DNA from: Rhodospirillaceae bacterium MC!
GTDB taxonomy: Bacteria > Pseudomonadota > Alphaproteobacteria > MC1
NCBI GenBank assembly: GCA_002632265.1
Contig: NQOV01000014.1
Span: forward strand, 1-64,000
Length of the DNA: 64,000 nucleotides
Direction of reading: 5' to 3'
The notes under the pieces are model-generated. The model was not told the DNA's origin, searched no databases, and worked only from the letters and a program-made list of their open reading frames with translations. How positions within the stretch are numbered: the stretch's first letter is position 1; the number at the start of each line of letters is the position of its first letter. Of this stretch, positions 48,061-55,739 are shown piece after piece. Both the position numbers and the translations under genes were made by a program.

Positions 48061-49476
48061 CTATTCTGGCTCAATTCCCATCATTTTCATACTTTCTTCG
48101 AGATCGGAAAAGCTCTCATCCATTGATTTTAGGGGTGTTTGATTCGCACTCTCGCCCATATTTTCATTGGCAACGCCTGTATTTTCTTGCGAAATTTCAC
48201 CCATATCCATACCGCCACCGTCAGACATTGGCGGAGCTAGATCTTCGCTCGGAAGATCATCAGGCATTGGCGGAGCTAAATCGTCGCTCGGAAGATCGTC
48301 AGACATTGGCGGAGCTAAATCTTCACTCGGAAGATCGTCAGGCATTGGCGGAGCTAAATCTTCGCTCGGAAGATCGTCAGGCATTGGCGGAGCTAGATCG
48401 TCGCTTGGCGGAGATGTGGGATTCTCATTGCCAGGGATGTTATAATCTGTAGGATTATCGCTTAGGATTGAGCTTGTATCTTTTTTCTTTTCCAAAGCTT
48501 CAGGATCTTTAATACCAAGATCACAATCCCACAGGCTTTTCTCGATTACCCCTGCCAAAGTATTATTGATTCTCGATAAAATAACCAACGGATCACGAAT
48601 CGCAGAACCTTCGCCCCAATCGATCTGAACATTAGTTTGCCCCATATTTTCATCAGCTCGCACAACCAAACGCCCTTCAAAGGCATGGGAATGGGCGATG
48701 GCGATGATTTGCTCTTCCAGTTCCTGCTTATGCTCTTCGGAAACACGCACGATCAAACGTGGTTGAGTTGCTGCCACTTCCACCGCTTGCTCAATTACGC
48801 TTAAGATTTCGTTGGTATTATATTTAAATGCCAAACTTGGGAATAATTTTTTCACTATACCCATGGCCACGTTCGACGCCAACTCTAAATACTCGGATTC
48901 GCTTTGTTCGATTTGGATTTTTAATTCTACAAAGCGTTGAGATATCATCTCAAGCATGCTTTTTTTCTCGATATCGGCCTCGGTTAGTGCTTGCTCTCTC
49001 CCTGCCTCGAATCCTATTGATTGCCCTTCTGCTAGAGCTTTAGAGATTGCGTCGTTGTATTCATCTTCCGTATAAATAGCTTGAGGTTCAGGTTCTTCTT
49101 CCTCCTCTTCTTCTTCTTCCTCTTCTTCTTCCTGATATTCTTGAAGTTCTTCACGTTCTGCATCTGTAATATGATCTAACTCTTCAAGTTCTTCATCCCA
49201 TATTACAATACCGTCATACACGGTTTCTTCTTTAATTTCATCGCTTTCTAGCTGACGATAATCAATATAAGGAACAAACTCTAAGCCATGTTCCCCTGCT
49301 GATTCGTCCCCGCCATCTTCTGCTGACTGATCTTCTTCATCGTCATCATGTTGATTCGATAAAAAACCCGTATTAGTGCTTATACCAGTCTCAAAACCTA
49401 AGATATCTTCTACAATATCCTTAGGAACACTACTGGCGTTTAAGCTTGAATTTTCATTATCGTCATATTCGCTCAT
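48061..49476 (-). CDS. fliH: flagellar assembly protein FliH, with long acidic and repeat regions
   Basis: FliH binds the export ATPase FliI and links it to the flagellar C-ring. The central part of this 471-aa protein (about 140-320) has the FliH/YscL pattern: a helical stretch GQSIGFEAGREQALTEADIE, then LELASNVAMGIVKKLFP-type sequence and a C-terminal domain (LIVRVSEEHKQELEEQI). It is far longer than usual: residues 1-135 are acidic with a run of eleven or so Glu near 115-130, and residues 355-430 carry a 13-residue repeat PPMPDDLPSEDLA (4-5 copies, 39-bp DNA repeats at about 48220-48410). It follows fliG by 59 bp. Confidence 0.82.
   Translation of the reverse strand: MSEYDDNENSSLNASSVPKDIVEDILGFETGISTNTGFLSNQHDDDEEDQSAEDGGDESAGEHGLEFVPYIDYRQLESDEIKEETVYDGIVIWDEELEELDHITDAEREELQEYQEEEEEEEEEEEEEPEPQAIYTEDEYNDAISKALAEGQSIGFEAGREQALTEADIEKKSMLEMISQRFVELKIQIEQSESEYLELASNVAMGIVKKLFPSLAFKYNTNEILSVIEQAVEVAATQPRLIVRVSEEHKQELEEQIIAIAHSHAFEGRLVVRADENMGQTNVQIDWGEGSAIRDPLVILSRINNTLAGVIEKSLWDCDLGIKDPEALEKKKDTSSILSDNPTDYNIPGNENPTSPPSDDLAPPMPDDLPSEDLAPPMPDDLPSEDLAPPMSDDLPSDDLAPPMPDDLPSEDLAPPMSDGGGMDMGEISQENTGVANENMGESANQTPLKSMDESFSDLEESMKMMGIEPE
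48220..48410 (-). repeat. 39-bp in-frame tandem repeat inside fliH
   Basis: Four to five near-identical units encode PPMPDDLPSEDLA with small swaps (P/S, E/D). The unit is 39 bp and keeps frame, so copy number could change without breaking the gene. The tail is acidic and proline-rich and is not part of the known FliH fold. Confidence 0.8.
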
Positions 49477-49535
49477 GTTATGGTTCTACTTCAATCTTTT
49501 TATTTTTATTATCCCATTTTATAATTTATGAAATA

Positions 49536-50558
49536 CTAACCAATCATTTCATCTTCATCAGTACCAGACGAGATAGTAATTTCGCCCGAATCTGCTAAGG
49601 CTTTAGCTTGGTTTACGATCTCATTTTGGGCTTCATCCACATCACGAATACGAATAGGGCCCATTGCTTCCATATCATCTTTCATCATCTTACCAGCACG
49701 TTCAGACATATTATTAAAGAATAATTTAACGATATCTTCACCACCACCCTTAAGGGAAATAAGTAATTTATCTTTTGGTACATTACGTAAAATGATTTGA
49801 ATTCCTGCGTTATCAACACGTACCAGATCATCAAATGTGAACATTAATGATTTAATTTTTTCTGCTGATTCTCTGTTACGTTCTTCTAAGGCAGCAAGGA
49901 AACGACTCTCGGTGTTTCTATCTAAGTTATTGAATATCTCGGCGATAAGTTCATGATTATCACGACGTCTTGTATTGGCTAAGTTAGCCATGAACTCGGT
50001 TCTTAATGTACGTTCCACATTGTCCAGAATTTCCTTTTGCACAGGTTCCATACGTAACATACGCATTACCACTTCCATCGCATAGTTTTCAGGCATTAGG
50101 GCGATAACTTTAGCCGCATGATCGGCTTTAATTTTAGAGAGAATCACCGCCACAGTTTGCGGATACTCATTTTTTAGATAGTTAGCAAGTACGGCCTCAT
50201 GCACATTGCCGAGCTTATCCCACATGTTACGACCTGCAGGGCCTCGTATGTCATCCATAAGAGCGTTCACACGATCGTTAGATAAAGCACCTTTTAGGAG
50301 TTTTTCTGTAGCGTCGTGCGTACCCACAAGAGAACCACTATTTGAGATATTATCCACAAAATCCAAAAAGAGACGTTCCACAACCGAAGAGGGTACATTA
50401 CCCAAAGCCGACATATTTTGAGTTATTTCACGTAATTCTTCATCATCAAACTGCTCAATAACAGGTGCAGACGCTTCTTCACCCAATGCTAACAAGAATA
50501 TAGACGCTTTATCCATACCACTTAGACCACGAAAGTCTTCACGATTACCACCAGCCAT
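49536..50558 (-). CDS. fliG: flagellar motor switch protein FliG
   Basis: C-ring protein (340 aa, normal length) that transmits torque between stator and rotor. It has the N-terminal domain that binds FliF, the middle-domain motif NEYPQTVAVILSKI, the ARM helices, and the C-terminal torque helix FTFDDLVRVDNAGIQIILR with its charged residues. The start is ATG 50558. It forms an operon with fliH; fliF, often just upstream, is not present, and a divergent ATPase gene takes that side. Confidence 0.95.
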   Translation of the reverse strand: MAGGNREDFRGLSGMDKASIFLLALGEEASAPVIEQFDDEELREITQNMSALGNVPSSVVERLFLDFVDNISNSGSLVGTHDATEKLLKGALSNDRVNALMDDIRGPAGRNMWDKLGNVHEAVLANYLKNEYPQTVAVILSKIKADHAAKVIALMPENYAMEVVMRMLRMEPVQKEILDNVERTLRTEFMANLANTRRRDNHELIAEIFNNLDRNTESRFLAALEERNRESAEKIKSLMFTFDDLVRVDNAGIQIILRNVPKDKLLISLKGGGEDIVKLFFNNMSERAGKMMKDDMEAMGPIRIRDVDEAQNEIVNQAKALADSGEITISSGTDEDEMIG

Positions 50559-50759
50559 ATTTCGTACCTCTTCAATAATTTATTATTTAAAACTTAGGTC
50601 AAATTTATTTTTTCCCTATTAATTTTAAACATACACATATTCATATATATATAACATATAAGAACTTTAAAGTAAAAGCTTTTTTTTCACATTTAAATAT
50701 GTTATCATAGATAAGGTAAAAAAAATATTAATATTCAAGGATTAATTCAGGTTGACCCC

Positions 50760-52217
50760 ATGATAAAAAATTTTATAAATAAAACAAATAAACTTTCTAC
50801 TTTTGCAATCAATTCAAAAAAAGCTACTTTTCGGATTTTTTTCAACGATGTTTACAACTTCATCGAACGTAAAAAGGATTATGCCAATAGTAATAAAGAG
50901 AATCCTTTAATTATTAGCGGTTTGTCTCGCATAGGTAAAACTACGATTATCAAGCAATATATCCATAAAAAAATAGCTAGCGGAAGTTTTGAGCATGATT
51001 TTTTATACATTCCACTCAATAAGATATTACTAAAAGATCATTCACTAATAGAGATCGTTTCTGCTCTTGAAACCCTAGAAAAACAACCAAAATACATCTT
51101 TTTAGATAGCATTCACACTCGCAGAAATTGGATAGATGAATTGATGAATCTACAAAAGTTATATCCTGCTTATACATTTGTTGCTATTAGTAACATTAAT
51201 CCGGGGATGTTTGATGATTCCTTTAAATCGAGCAAGAATCACATTATTATCCCGCCGATAACTTTCAATGAATTTATCCACTTAAGAAAAAAAGAAAGTC
51301 TACTATTTACCACAGATGAAAACAAGAATCTTTACATCGATACCAACGACATTACGGAAATTAATAAGGAATTTTACGAATATCTAAGAAATGGTTGCTT
51401 TATCGATAGTATAAATGTGAAAAGTATCGAGGCGAAAAATAAAAATAATGCGATAATATGTGATCAAAATATGCAACATGTGATGAATAATATTTTTTCT
51501 TGTTCTTCATATTATGGGGTTAAAGATAATCATATCTTAAATAAAATCTTTAATTATCTGATACTTAATAATAGCAAGAGTCATTCATTTGAAGATATAT
51601 CCATTGATCTCGATATTGCTAAAAATACCGTAAAGAAATATATTCATTTTCTTGAGGCGTCCTATTTAATTACGAGATCTTTGAAACTTACAAGTAACGC
51701 AAAATTGTTACAACGTCAGACCAGATTCAAGATTCTCTTTCCCCATTCGTGTTTTATCTTTCATAATCAAGATATTAATCAAATATCAGATTATAAAAAT
51801 ATCGTACAAAATGCCATATGTATTAAGTTCTTTTTTAGTAACTTTAATATGGGATATCTCGATAAAAAGAATCCTATCGAATTCCTACTGCCTGCTCCAA
51901 ACTTCCGCTATGCCATAAATACTAACTGGATACAAGAAGACATGAAAAATCAAAAGCATAGCGAAACAAAACAAAAGCACATAACAACTTTCATTCATAA
52001 TAATAATCTCAACAAAAACACTACTGCCATAATTCTCAATCACGGAATAAAAGCCAGTATTAATAAACTGATTCTCAACGAAAATCAACAAACAACATTC
52101 ATGAATCTCCCTATTAGCATATGGGCATTTTGCCAATACGCCAACAAAATCAATAGCTTTTACAATCCTAACATCAATCCCCAAGGCACAATAAAACTCA
52201 CCACAGTTTATTTATAA
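50760..52217 (+). CDS. AAA-family ATPase with C-terminal HTH (COG1373/DUF4143-like)
   Basis: A 485-aa predicted ATPase. Walker A is GLSRIGKT at 54-61; the Walker B position is YIFLDS at 112-117, with Ser in place of the usual Glu after the Asp. ITFNEFIHL at 167-175 matches the LSFREF signature of COG1373 ATPases. A winged-helix-like segment lies near 275-312 (DISIDLDIAKNTVKKYIHFLE). The last 170 or so residues should hold the DUF4143-like part but look worn. Members of this class are often found in defence or regulatory roles without a defined function. It is divergent from fliG, and the sequence after its stop is a 109-bp repeat array. Confidence 0.75.
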   Translation: MIKNFINKTNKLSTFAINSKKATFRIFFNDVYNFIERKKDYANSNKENPLIISGLSRIGKTTIIKQYIHKKIASGSFEHDFLYIPLNKILLKDHSLIEIVSALETLEKQPKYIFLDSIHTRRNWIDELMNLQKLYPAYTFVAISNINPGMFDDSFKSSKNHIIIPPITFNEFIHLRKKESLLFTTDENKNLYIDTNDITEINKEFYEYLRNGCFIDSINVKSIEAKNKNNAIICDQNMQHVMNNIFSCSSYYGVKDNHILNKIFNYLILNNSKSHSFEDISIDLDIAKNTVKKYIHFLEASYLITRSLKLTSNAKLLQRQTRFKILFPHSCFIFHNQDINQISDYKNIVQNAICIKFFFSNFNMGYLDKKNPIEFLLPAPNFRYAINTNWIQEDMKNQKHSETKQKHITTFIHNNNLNKNTTAIILNHGIKASINKLILNENQQTTFMNLPISIWAFCQYANKINSFYNPNINPQGTIKLTTVYL

Positions 52218-52673
52218 CTCCCCCACACATCCAAATCCCTAGGATTGGGAGAAATGTCGTGCGATGTGCCTTAATTTAGGGCGACATATACTCACGTCTA
52301 CATTAGCCCTACCTCAAAATCCGCCATGACTTATTGAACACTACCCCCTAGGATTGGGAGAAATGGGATAAGGTGTGCCTTAACTTAGGGCGACGTGTAC
52401 TCACATCTACATTAGCCCTACTTCAAAATCCGCCATGACTTATTGAACACTACCCCCTAGGATTGGGAGAAATGGGATAAGGTGTGCTTGTAAGCGGTAC
52501 GCCGTGTACTTAATGCTTACACTAGTACCGCTTCCAAGTGCAGGTTAGCCCATTTATCACGATCCTATAGGATTGGGAGAAATGGGATAAGATGTGCCTT
52601 AACTTAGGGCGACGTGTACTCACGTCTACATAAGCCCTAAGGTAAGGTGCAGATTAGCCCATTTATCACAATC
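52218..52673. other. convergent region filled by 109-bp structured repeats (array A)
   Basis: The gap between the ATPase and the AI-2E-type permease has no gene and, after the first 20 bp, is wholly occupied by array A. The last repeat runs over the permease stop codon (TAG inside CTAGGATTG on the minus strand). Confidence 0.8.
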
Positions 52674-52676
52674 CTA
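52240..52676 (+). repeat. array A: four head-to-tail 109-110 bp structured repeats
   Basis: Units A1 52240-52348, A2 52349-52457, A3 52458-52567 and A4 52568-52676 each begin TAGGATTGGGAGAAATG. In A4 almost every base pairs: TAGGATTG with CAATCCTA, AAATGGG with CCCATTT, a 17-bp inner stem (16 pairs counting G-T), and GACGTG-TACT-CACGTC at the tip. A3 has a different inner stem (GCTTGTAAGCGGTAC with GTACCGCTTCCAAG) that pairs just as well. A1 and A2 share another 3' half (CCGCCATGACTTATTG) that fits their 5' half less well, especially in A2. Confidence 0.88.
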
Positions 52677-53858
52677 GTGAGATTTCGTTTTTATGCGTCT
52701 ACCATATTCGGCGTGTTTAACACGTAGAACGTATACGTTTAGGATTGTTATGGCGAAAGCGGCTAGGATGGGGCCTACGAATAAGCCGACTACGCCGAAA
52801 CATACGACTCCGCCCATTGATGAGAGTATTACTATTAGGGTGTTTGATATGGGGTTGAATTCGTCTTTATCTTGTCCACCGCCGAATAGTTTGTATACTT
52901 TTCTTATTATTATTGGTCTCATGAAACTATCTATAAATAGGCCGTTGATTATACTTCCCCAGCATACTACCCAGATGGCACTATTAACTTTTCCGTGTGC
53001 GTATAGATATATGGCTAGGGGCAACCATATTATTAGAGATCCTACTACTGGTATAAAGGCTGATATGGTTACTGCTAAGCCGATAAATAGCCAATTTTGT
53101 CCTATGATTGCGGATAGCAAGCCGAATGATAAGCCTTGCAATATGGCTACTGTGGCTACGCTTACGGTTAATACGGCTGATATATAAGCTATTTGAGTCA
53201 TTAGTAGGGCGTCGTAATAGTTATTTAGTGGGGTTATGATTTTGATACTTGTGATTAAGAATCTTGCGTCTTTGTATATGAAAAACATAATGAATAGACA
53301 TATACCAAAGAATACAAAGAAGTCTAATATATTATTCACGGCTGACCCCATAAATGATAAGGCATATTTTTTCGATGTCTCGAACATGGGCGACGCTAAG
53401 GAATGGAGCTTGCTGGTAATAAAACTTGTGTGTTCTGATGAGAGATGTAGATGAATAATCAGACGATCCATATAATGATTGATTTCCACTGGCGTAATAC
53501 TGGATATTTCTTCATGATGTAAATTATAAAAATGATTTAACGTACCGCCAATTTCTTCTATTATGTATACGGTCGGCAAACCGATACAAATTAACACAAT
53601 TAAGATAGAACAAAAGGCAGAAATATTTTTATTGTCTGTTTTTTGGAGAATCCATTTGTACATGGGATAAGTGGCACATGTTAAAATAATAGAGAAAACC
53701 ATTTCCATAAGGAACATATGGAACAAGTACAACAATGCCACAAGTGCAAAGATAACTAAAATGATTAAAAAACCACGTTCGTTAGATTGCCATGGCAGGA
53801 TTCTTTTAACTGGCAGATCTTGTTTTTCTTGAACTTTTTGTTTTTTTCTTTTTATCAT
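52674..53858 (-). CDS. AI-2E family transporter (PerM/YdiK-like permease)
   Basis: A 394-aa polytopic membrane protein with about eight hydrophobic segments: an N-terminal pair, a central amphipathic region (about 110-185), and a C-terminal set including the ISAFIPVVGSLIIWLPLAIYL and GLFVGPILAAFA segments typical of the family. Members include TqsA (AI-2 export) and ion antiporters. Substrate prediction is not possible. The stop codon lies inside repeat A4. Confidence 0.87.
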   Translation of the reverse strand: MIKRKKQKVQEKQDLPVKRILPWQSNERGFLIILVIFALVALLYLFHMFLMEMVFSIILTCATYPMYKWILQKTDNKNISAFCSILIVLICIGLPTVYIIEEIGGTLNHFYNLHHEEISSITPVEINHYMDRLIIHLHLSSEHTSFITSKLHSLASPMFETSKKYALSFMGSAVNNILDFFVFFGICLFIMFFIYKDARFLITSIKIITPLNNYYDALLMTQIAYISAVLTVSVATVAILQGLSFGLLSAIIGQNWLFIGLAVTISAFIPVVGSLIIWLPLAIYLYAHGKVNSAIWVVCWGSIINGLFIDSFMRPIIIRKVYKLFGGGQDKDEFNPISNTLIVILSSMGGVVCFGVVGLFVGPILAAFAITILNVYVLRVKHAEYGRRIKTKSH

Positions 53859-54210
53859 TTGAATTTACTAAACCTCATAATTAATCTAATATATTGTATT
53901 AATACGTATTAATACATACTTAAGTATATCATACATTTTATAATATCAATATAGCATACTTTAATGAAATTTAAAATCTTTTTTATATTTTTAATGAAAT
54001 ATTTTTTTTATCTTGTCTTTTTTCATGTAAGATATTACTATTATATATGAGTTTATATGTACTTTACATATCTAGATTATTTAACTTAGATCATTTTTTT
54101 TATAAAGAAGTCTTGACAAACTAATTAAAAGATATATAATTATATATGAGCAATAATTTGCGGTTAAGCAGTTATTACTAATTAAAAATATTTTAAATCG
54201 GAGATAAAAA
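53859..54210. promoter_or_regulatory. 352-bp divergent region with peroxiredoxin promoter
   Basis: No gene is seen. It is AT-rich. It holds the strong promoter at 54113-54140 for the peroxiredoxin gene and, presumably, the promoter of the AI-2E-type permease near 53880-53960. Confidence 0.5.
54113..54140 (+). promoter_or_regulatory. near-consensus sigma-70 promoter for the peroxiredoxin gene
   Basis: TTGACA at 54113-54118 and TATAAT at 54135-54140, 16 bp apart, both exact consensus hexamers. The start codon is 70 bp further on, after a GGAG at 54200-54203. High constitutive expression would be expected. Confidence 0.8.
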
Positions 54211-54738
54211 ATGTTAACTCATGTTCCTTTCGTAACTTTTAAAACCCGTGTTCGTGATGAATCAATCGGTGGCGATAACCCATTTAAATGGGAAGATAAA
54301 ACAACTGATGACATCTTTAAGGGTAAGAAAATTGCTTTATTTTCACTTCCTGGTGCTTTTACACCAACATGTTCATCAACTCACCTTCCAGGGTACGAAG
54401 CTAAATTTGAAGAATTAAAAGGCTTAGGTATCGACGAAGTTTATTGTTTATCGGTAAATGATGCGTTTGTAATGTACCAATGGGGTCTTAAATTAGGCGT
54501 AAAAAATGTGAAACTTCTTCCTGATGGTAACGGAGATTTCACTCGCTTAATGGGTATGTTAGTGGCTAAAAACAATCTAGGTTTCGGTGATCGCTCATGG
54601 AGATATTCAATGGTTGTTGATAATGGCCGCATTGAAAAAGCATTCATCGAGGCAGGCCGTGAAGATAACCATGGCGAAGATCCTTTCAAAGTTTCTGACG
54701 CTGGTACAATGGTAGATTATTTAAAATCAGCTAAATAA
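54211..54738 (+). CDS. peroxiredoxin (Prx5/AhpE-like, atypical)
   Basis: Thiol peroxidase of 175 aa that reduces hydrogen and organic peroxides. The peroxidatic Cys 54 lies in PGAFTPTCSSTHLPGY, the Prx5 form of the motif, and Cys 79 in VYCLSVNDAF may take part. RSWRYSMVVDNGRIEKAFIE is the conserved later segment. It has a consensus promoter and a strong terminator, so it is a highly expressed single-gene unit. Confidence 0.93.
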   Translation: MLTHVPFVTFKTRVRDESIGGDNPFKWEDKTTDDIFKGKKIALFSLPGAFTPTCSSTHLPGYEAKFEELKGLGIDEVYCLSVNDAFVMYQWGLKLGVKNVKLLPDGNGDFTRLMGMLVAKNNLGFGDRSWRYSMVVDNGRIEKAFIEAGREDNHGEDPFKVSDAGTMVDYLKSAK

Positions 54739-55238
54739 TTTTCTCTTTTCTTTGTAAATATCCTTACAAACGAAAAAAGCCATAAAAAAAGAACTTAAGA
54801 CATTATCTGTTTTAAGTTCTTTTTTTTATGCTTTTTAACATCTCAAAAAAGAAATACAATAAAAGCAAGCCCAAGGATTGGGAGAAATGAGCTAAGATGT
54901 ATCTTACGACGTGTACTCACGTCTACATTAGCTCTAAGATAAGGTACAGATTAGCTCATTTATCACGATCAACAAGCCAAGGATTGGGAGAAAGATCGTG
55001 CGATGTATCTTAACTTAGAGCGACGTGTAATCACGTCTACATTAGCCTTAAGATAAGGTACAGATTAGCCCATTTATCACGATAAGCAAGCCCAAGGATT
55101 GGGATCAACAAGCCAAGGATTGGGAGAAATGAGATAAGATGTGCCTTAACTTAGAGCGACGTGTACTCACGTCTACATAAGCTCTAATATAAGGTACAGA
55201 TTAGCTCATTTATCACGATCCTTATTTATCACGATCCT
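54739..55238. other. 500-bp convergent region with terminator and array B
   Basis: The gap between the peroxiredoxin and YhcH genes holds the peroxiredoxin terminator and then three 109-bp-type structured repeats plus fragments. No gene is seen. Confidence 0.8.
54784..54826 (+). terminator. strong intrinsic terminator of the peroxiredoxin gene
   Basis: AAAAAAAGAACTTAA (54784-54798) pairs exactly with TTAAGTTCTTTTTTT (54812-54826) around a 13-nt loop, ending in a T-run. It begins 45 bp after the stop. Confidence 0.88.
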
Positions 55239-55239
55239 T
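54873..55239 (+). repeat. array B: three structured repeats plus fragments
   Basis: Units B1 54873-54978, B2 54979-55093 and B3 55115-55223 begin AAGGATTGGGAGAAA, the same family and orientation as array A. A 21-bp fragment (55094-55114) starts a unit but breaks off, and ATTTATCACGATCCTT is repeated at 55224-55239, reaching the YhcH stop. B1 pairs AATGAGCTAA with TTAGCTCATT where A3/A4 have AATGGG with CCCATT, so both arms have changed together. B1 lacks part of the inner stem. The tip hairpin GACGTG/CACGTC is kept (one loop change in B2). Confidence 0.88.
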
Positions 55240-55694
55240 TATATTGCTACTTTGTAGATGGCTTTCTTAACATGTGAATTATTACCGTCTTTTACGCATG
55301 GCATATGAGGTTCTTTTGCGAAGAACATTATATAATCGCCTGTTGTTTGAGCTAGTAAGTTTTCTGCTTTGCCGTCGAAGAAGCTACAATCTTTAGTTGA
55401 GTCGTATTCTTCTGTAACTTTTAGATTACTAGTATCTAAGCAAAAGCCGAATTTTTCATTGCCTTCGATTACGATTTGAATATCGATGTACTTATTGTGT
55501 GTTTCAAAGCGACAATCATCAAGATCTTTTGTTTCAAGCTCGGCGATAAGATAAAATACGCTATCTCCATCGACAGAGTTTTTACCTACGCTACCCTTTA
55601 GATAGTCTTGATTTATAATACTTTGAATTGCGGTATCTAAGTTTTTAGATATGCCTTTATATGTACTGATGTCTTTAAGTTTTCCTACAATCAT
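55239..55694 (-). CDS. YhcH/YjgK/YiaL family protein (DUF386)
   Basis: A cupin-like protein of about 151 aa, the usual family length. Typical segments are HNKYIDIQIVIEGNEKFGF, SFFDGKAEN, YIMFFAKEPHMPCVKDGN and VKKAIYKV. I prefer ATG 55694 (AAGGA 8 bp upstream) over 55712. Relatives sit in sialic acid and sugar-acid operons and are thought to act on sugar anomers or epimers; YiaL belongs to an E. coli TRAP/sugar-acid operon. Its place right after the TRAP permease genes fits this. Confidence 0.85.
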   Translation of the reverse strand: MIVGKLKDISTYKGISKNLDTAIQSIINQDYLKGSVGKNSVDGDSVFYLIAELETKDLDDCRFETHNKYIDIQIVIEGNEKFGFCLDTSNLKVTEEYDSTKDCSFFDGKAENLLAQTTGDYIMFFAKEPHMPCVKDGNNSHVKKAIYKVAI

Positions 55695-55739
55695 AATAGT
55701 TATCCTTTTCATTATGTGTTATTAGTTATATATTATTGG

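Noticed and set aside
48123-48452. Plus-strand open frames opposite the fliH repeat tail
   Set aside because: They are shadows of the 39-bp in-frame repeat of fliH on the other strand.
52240-55239. Composite transposon with arrays A and B as ends
   Set aside because: No transposase is present, target-site duplications were not seen, and the arrays are in direct rather than inverted orientation. I keep only the weaker idea of recombination between direct repeats.
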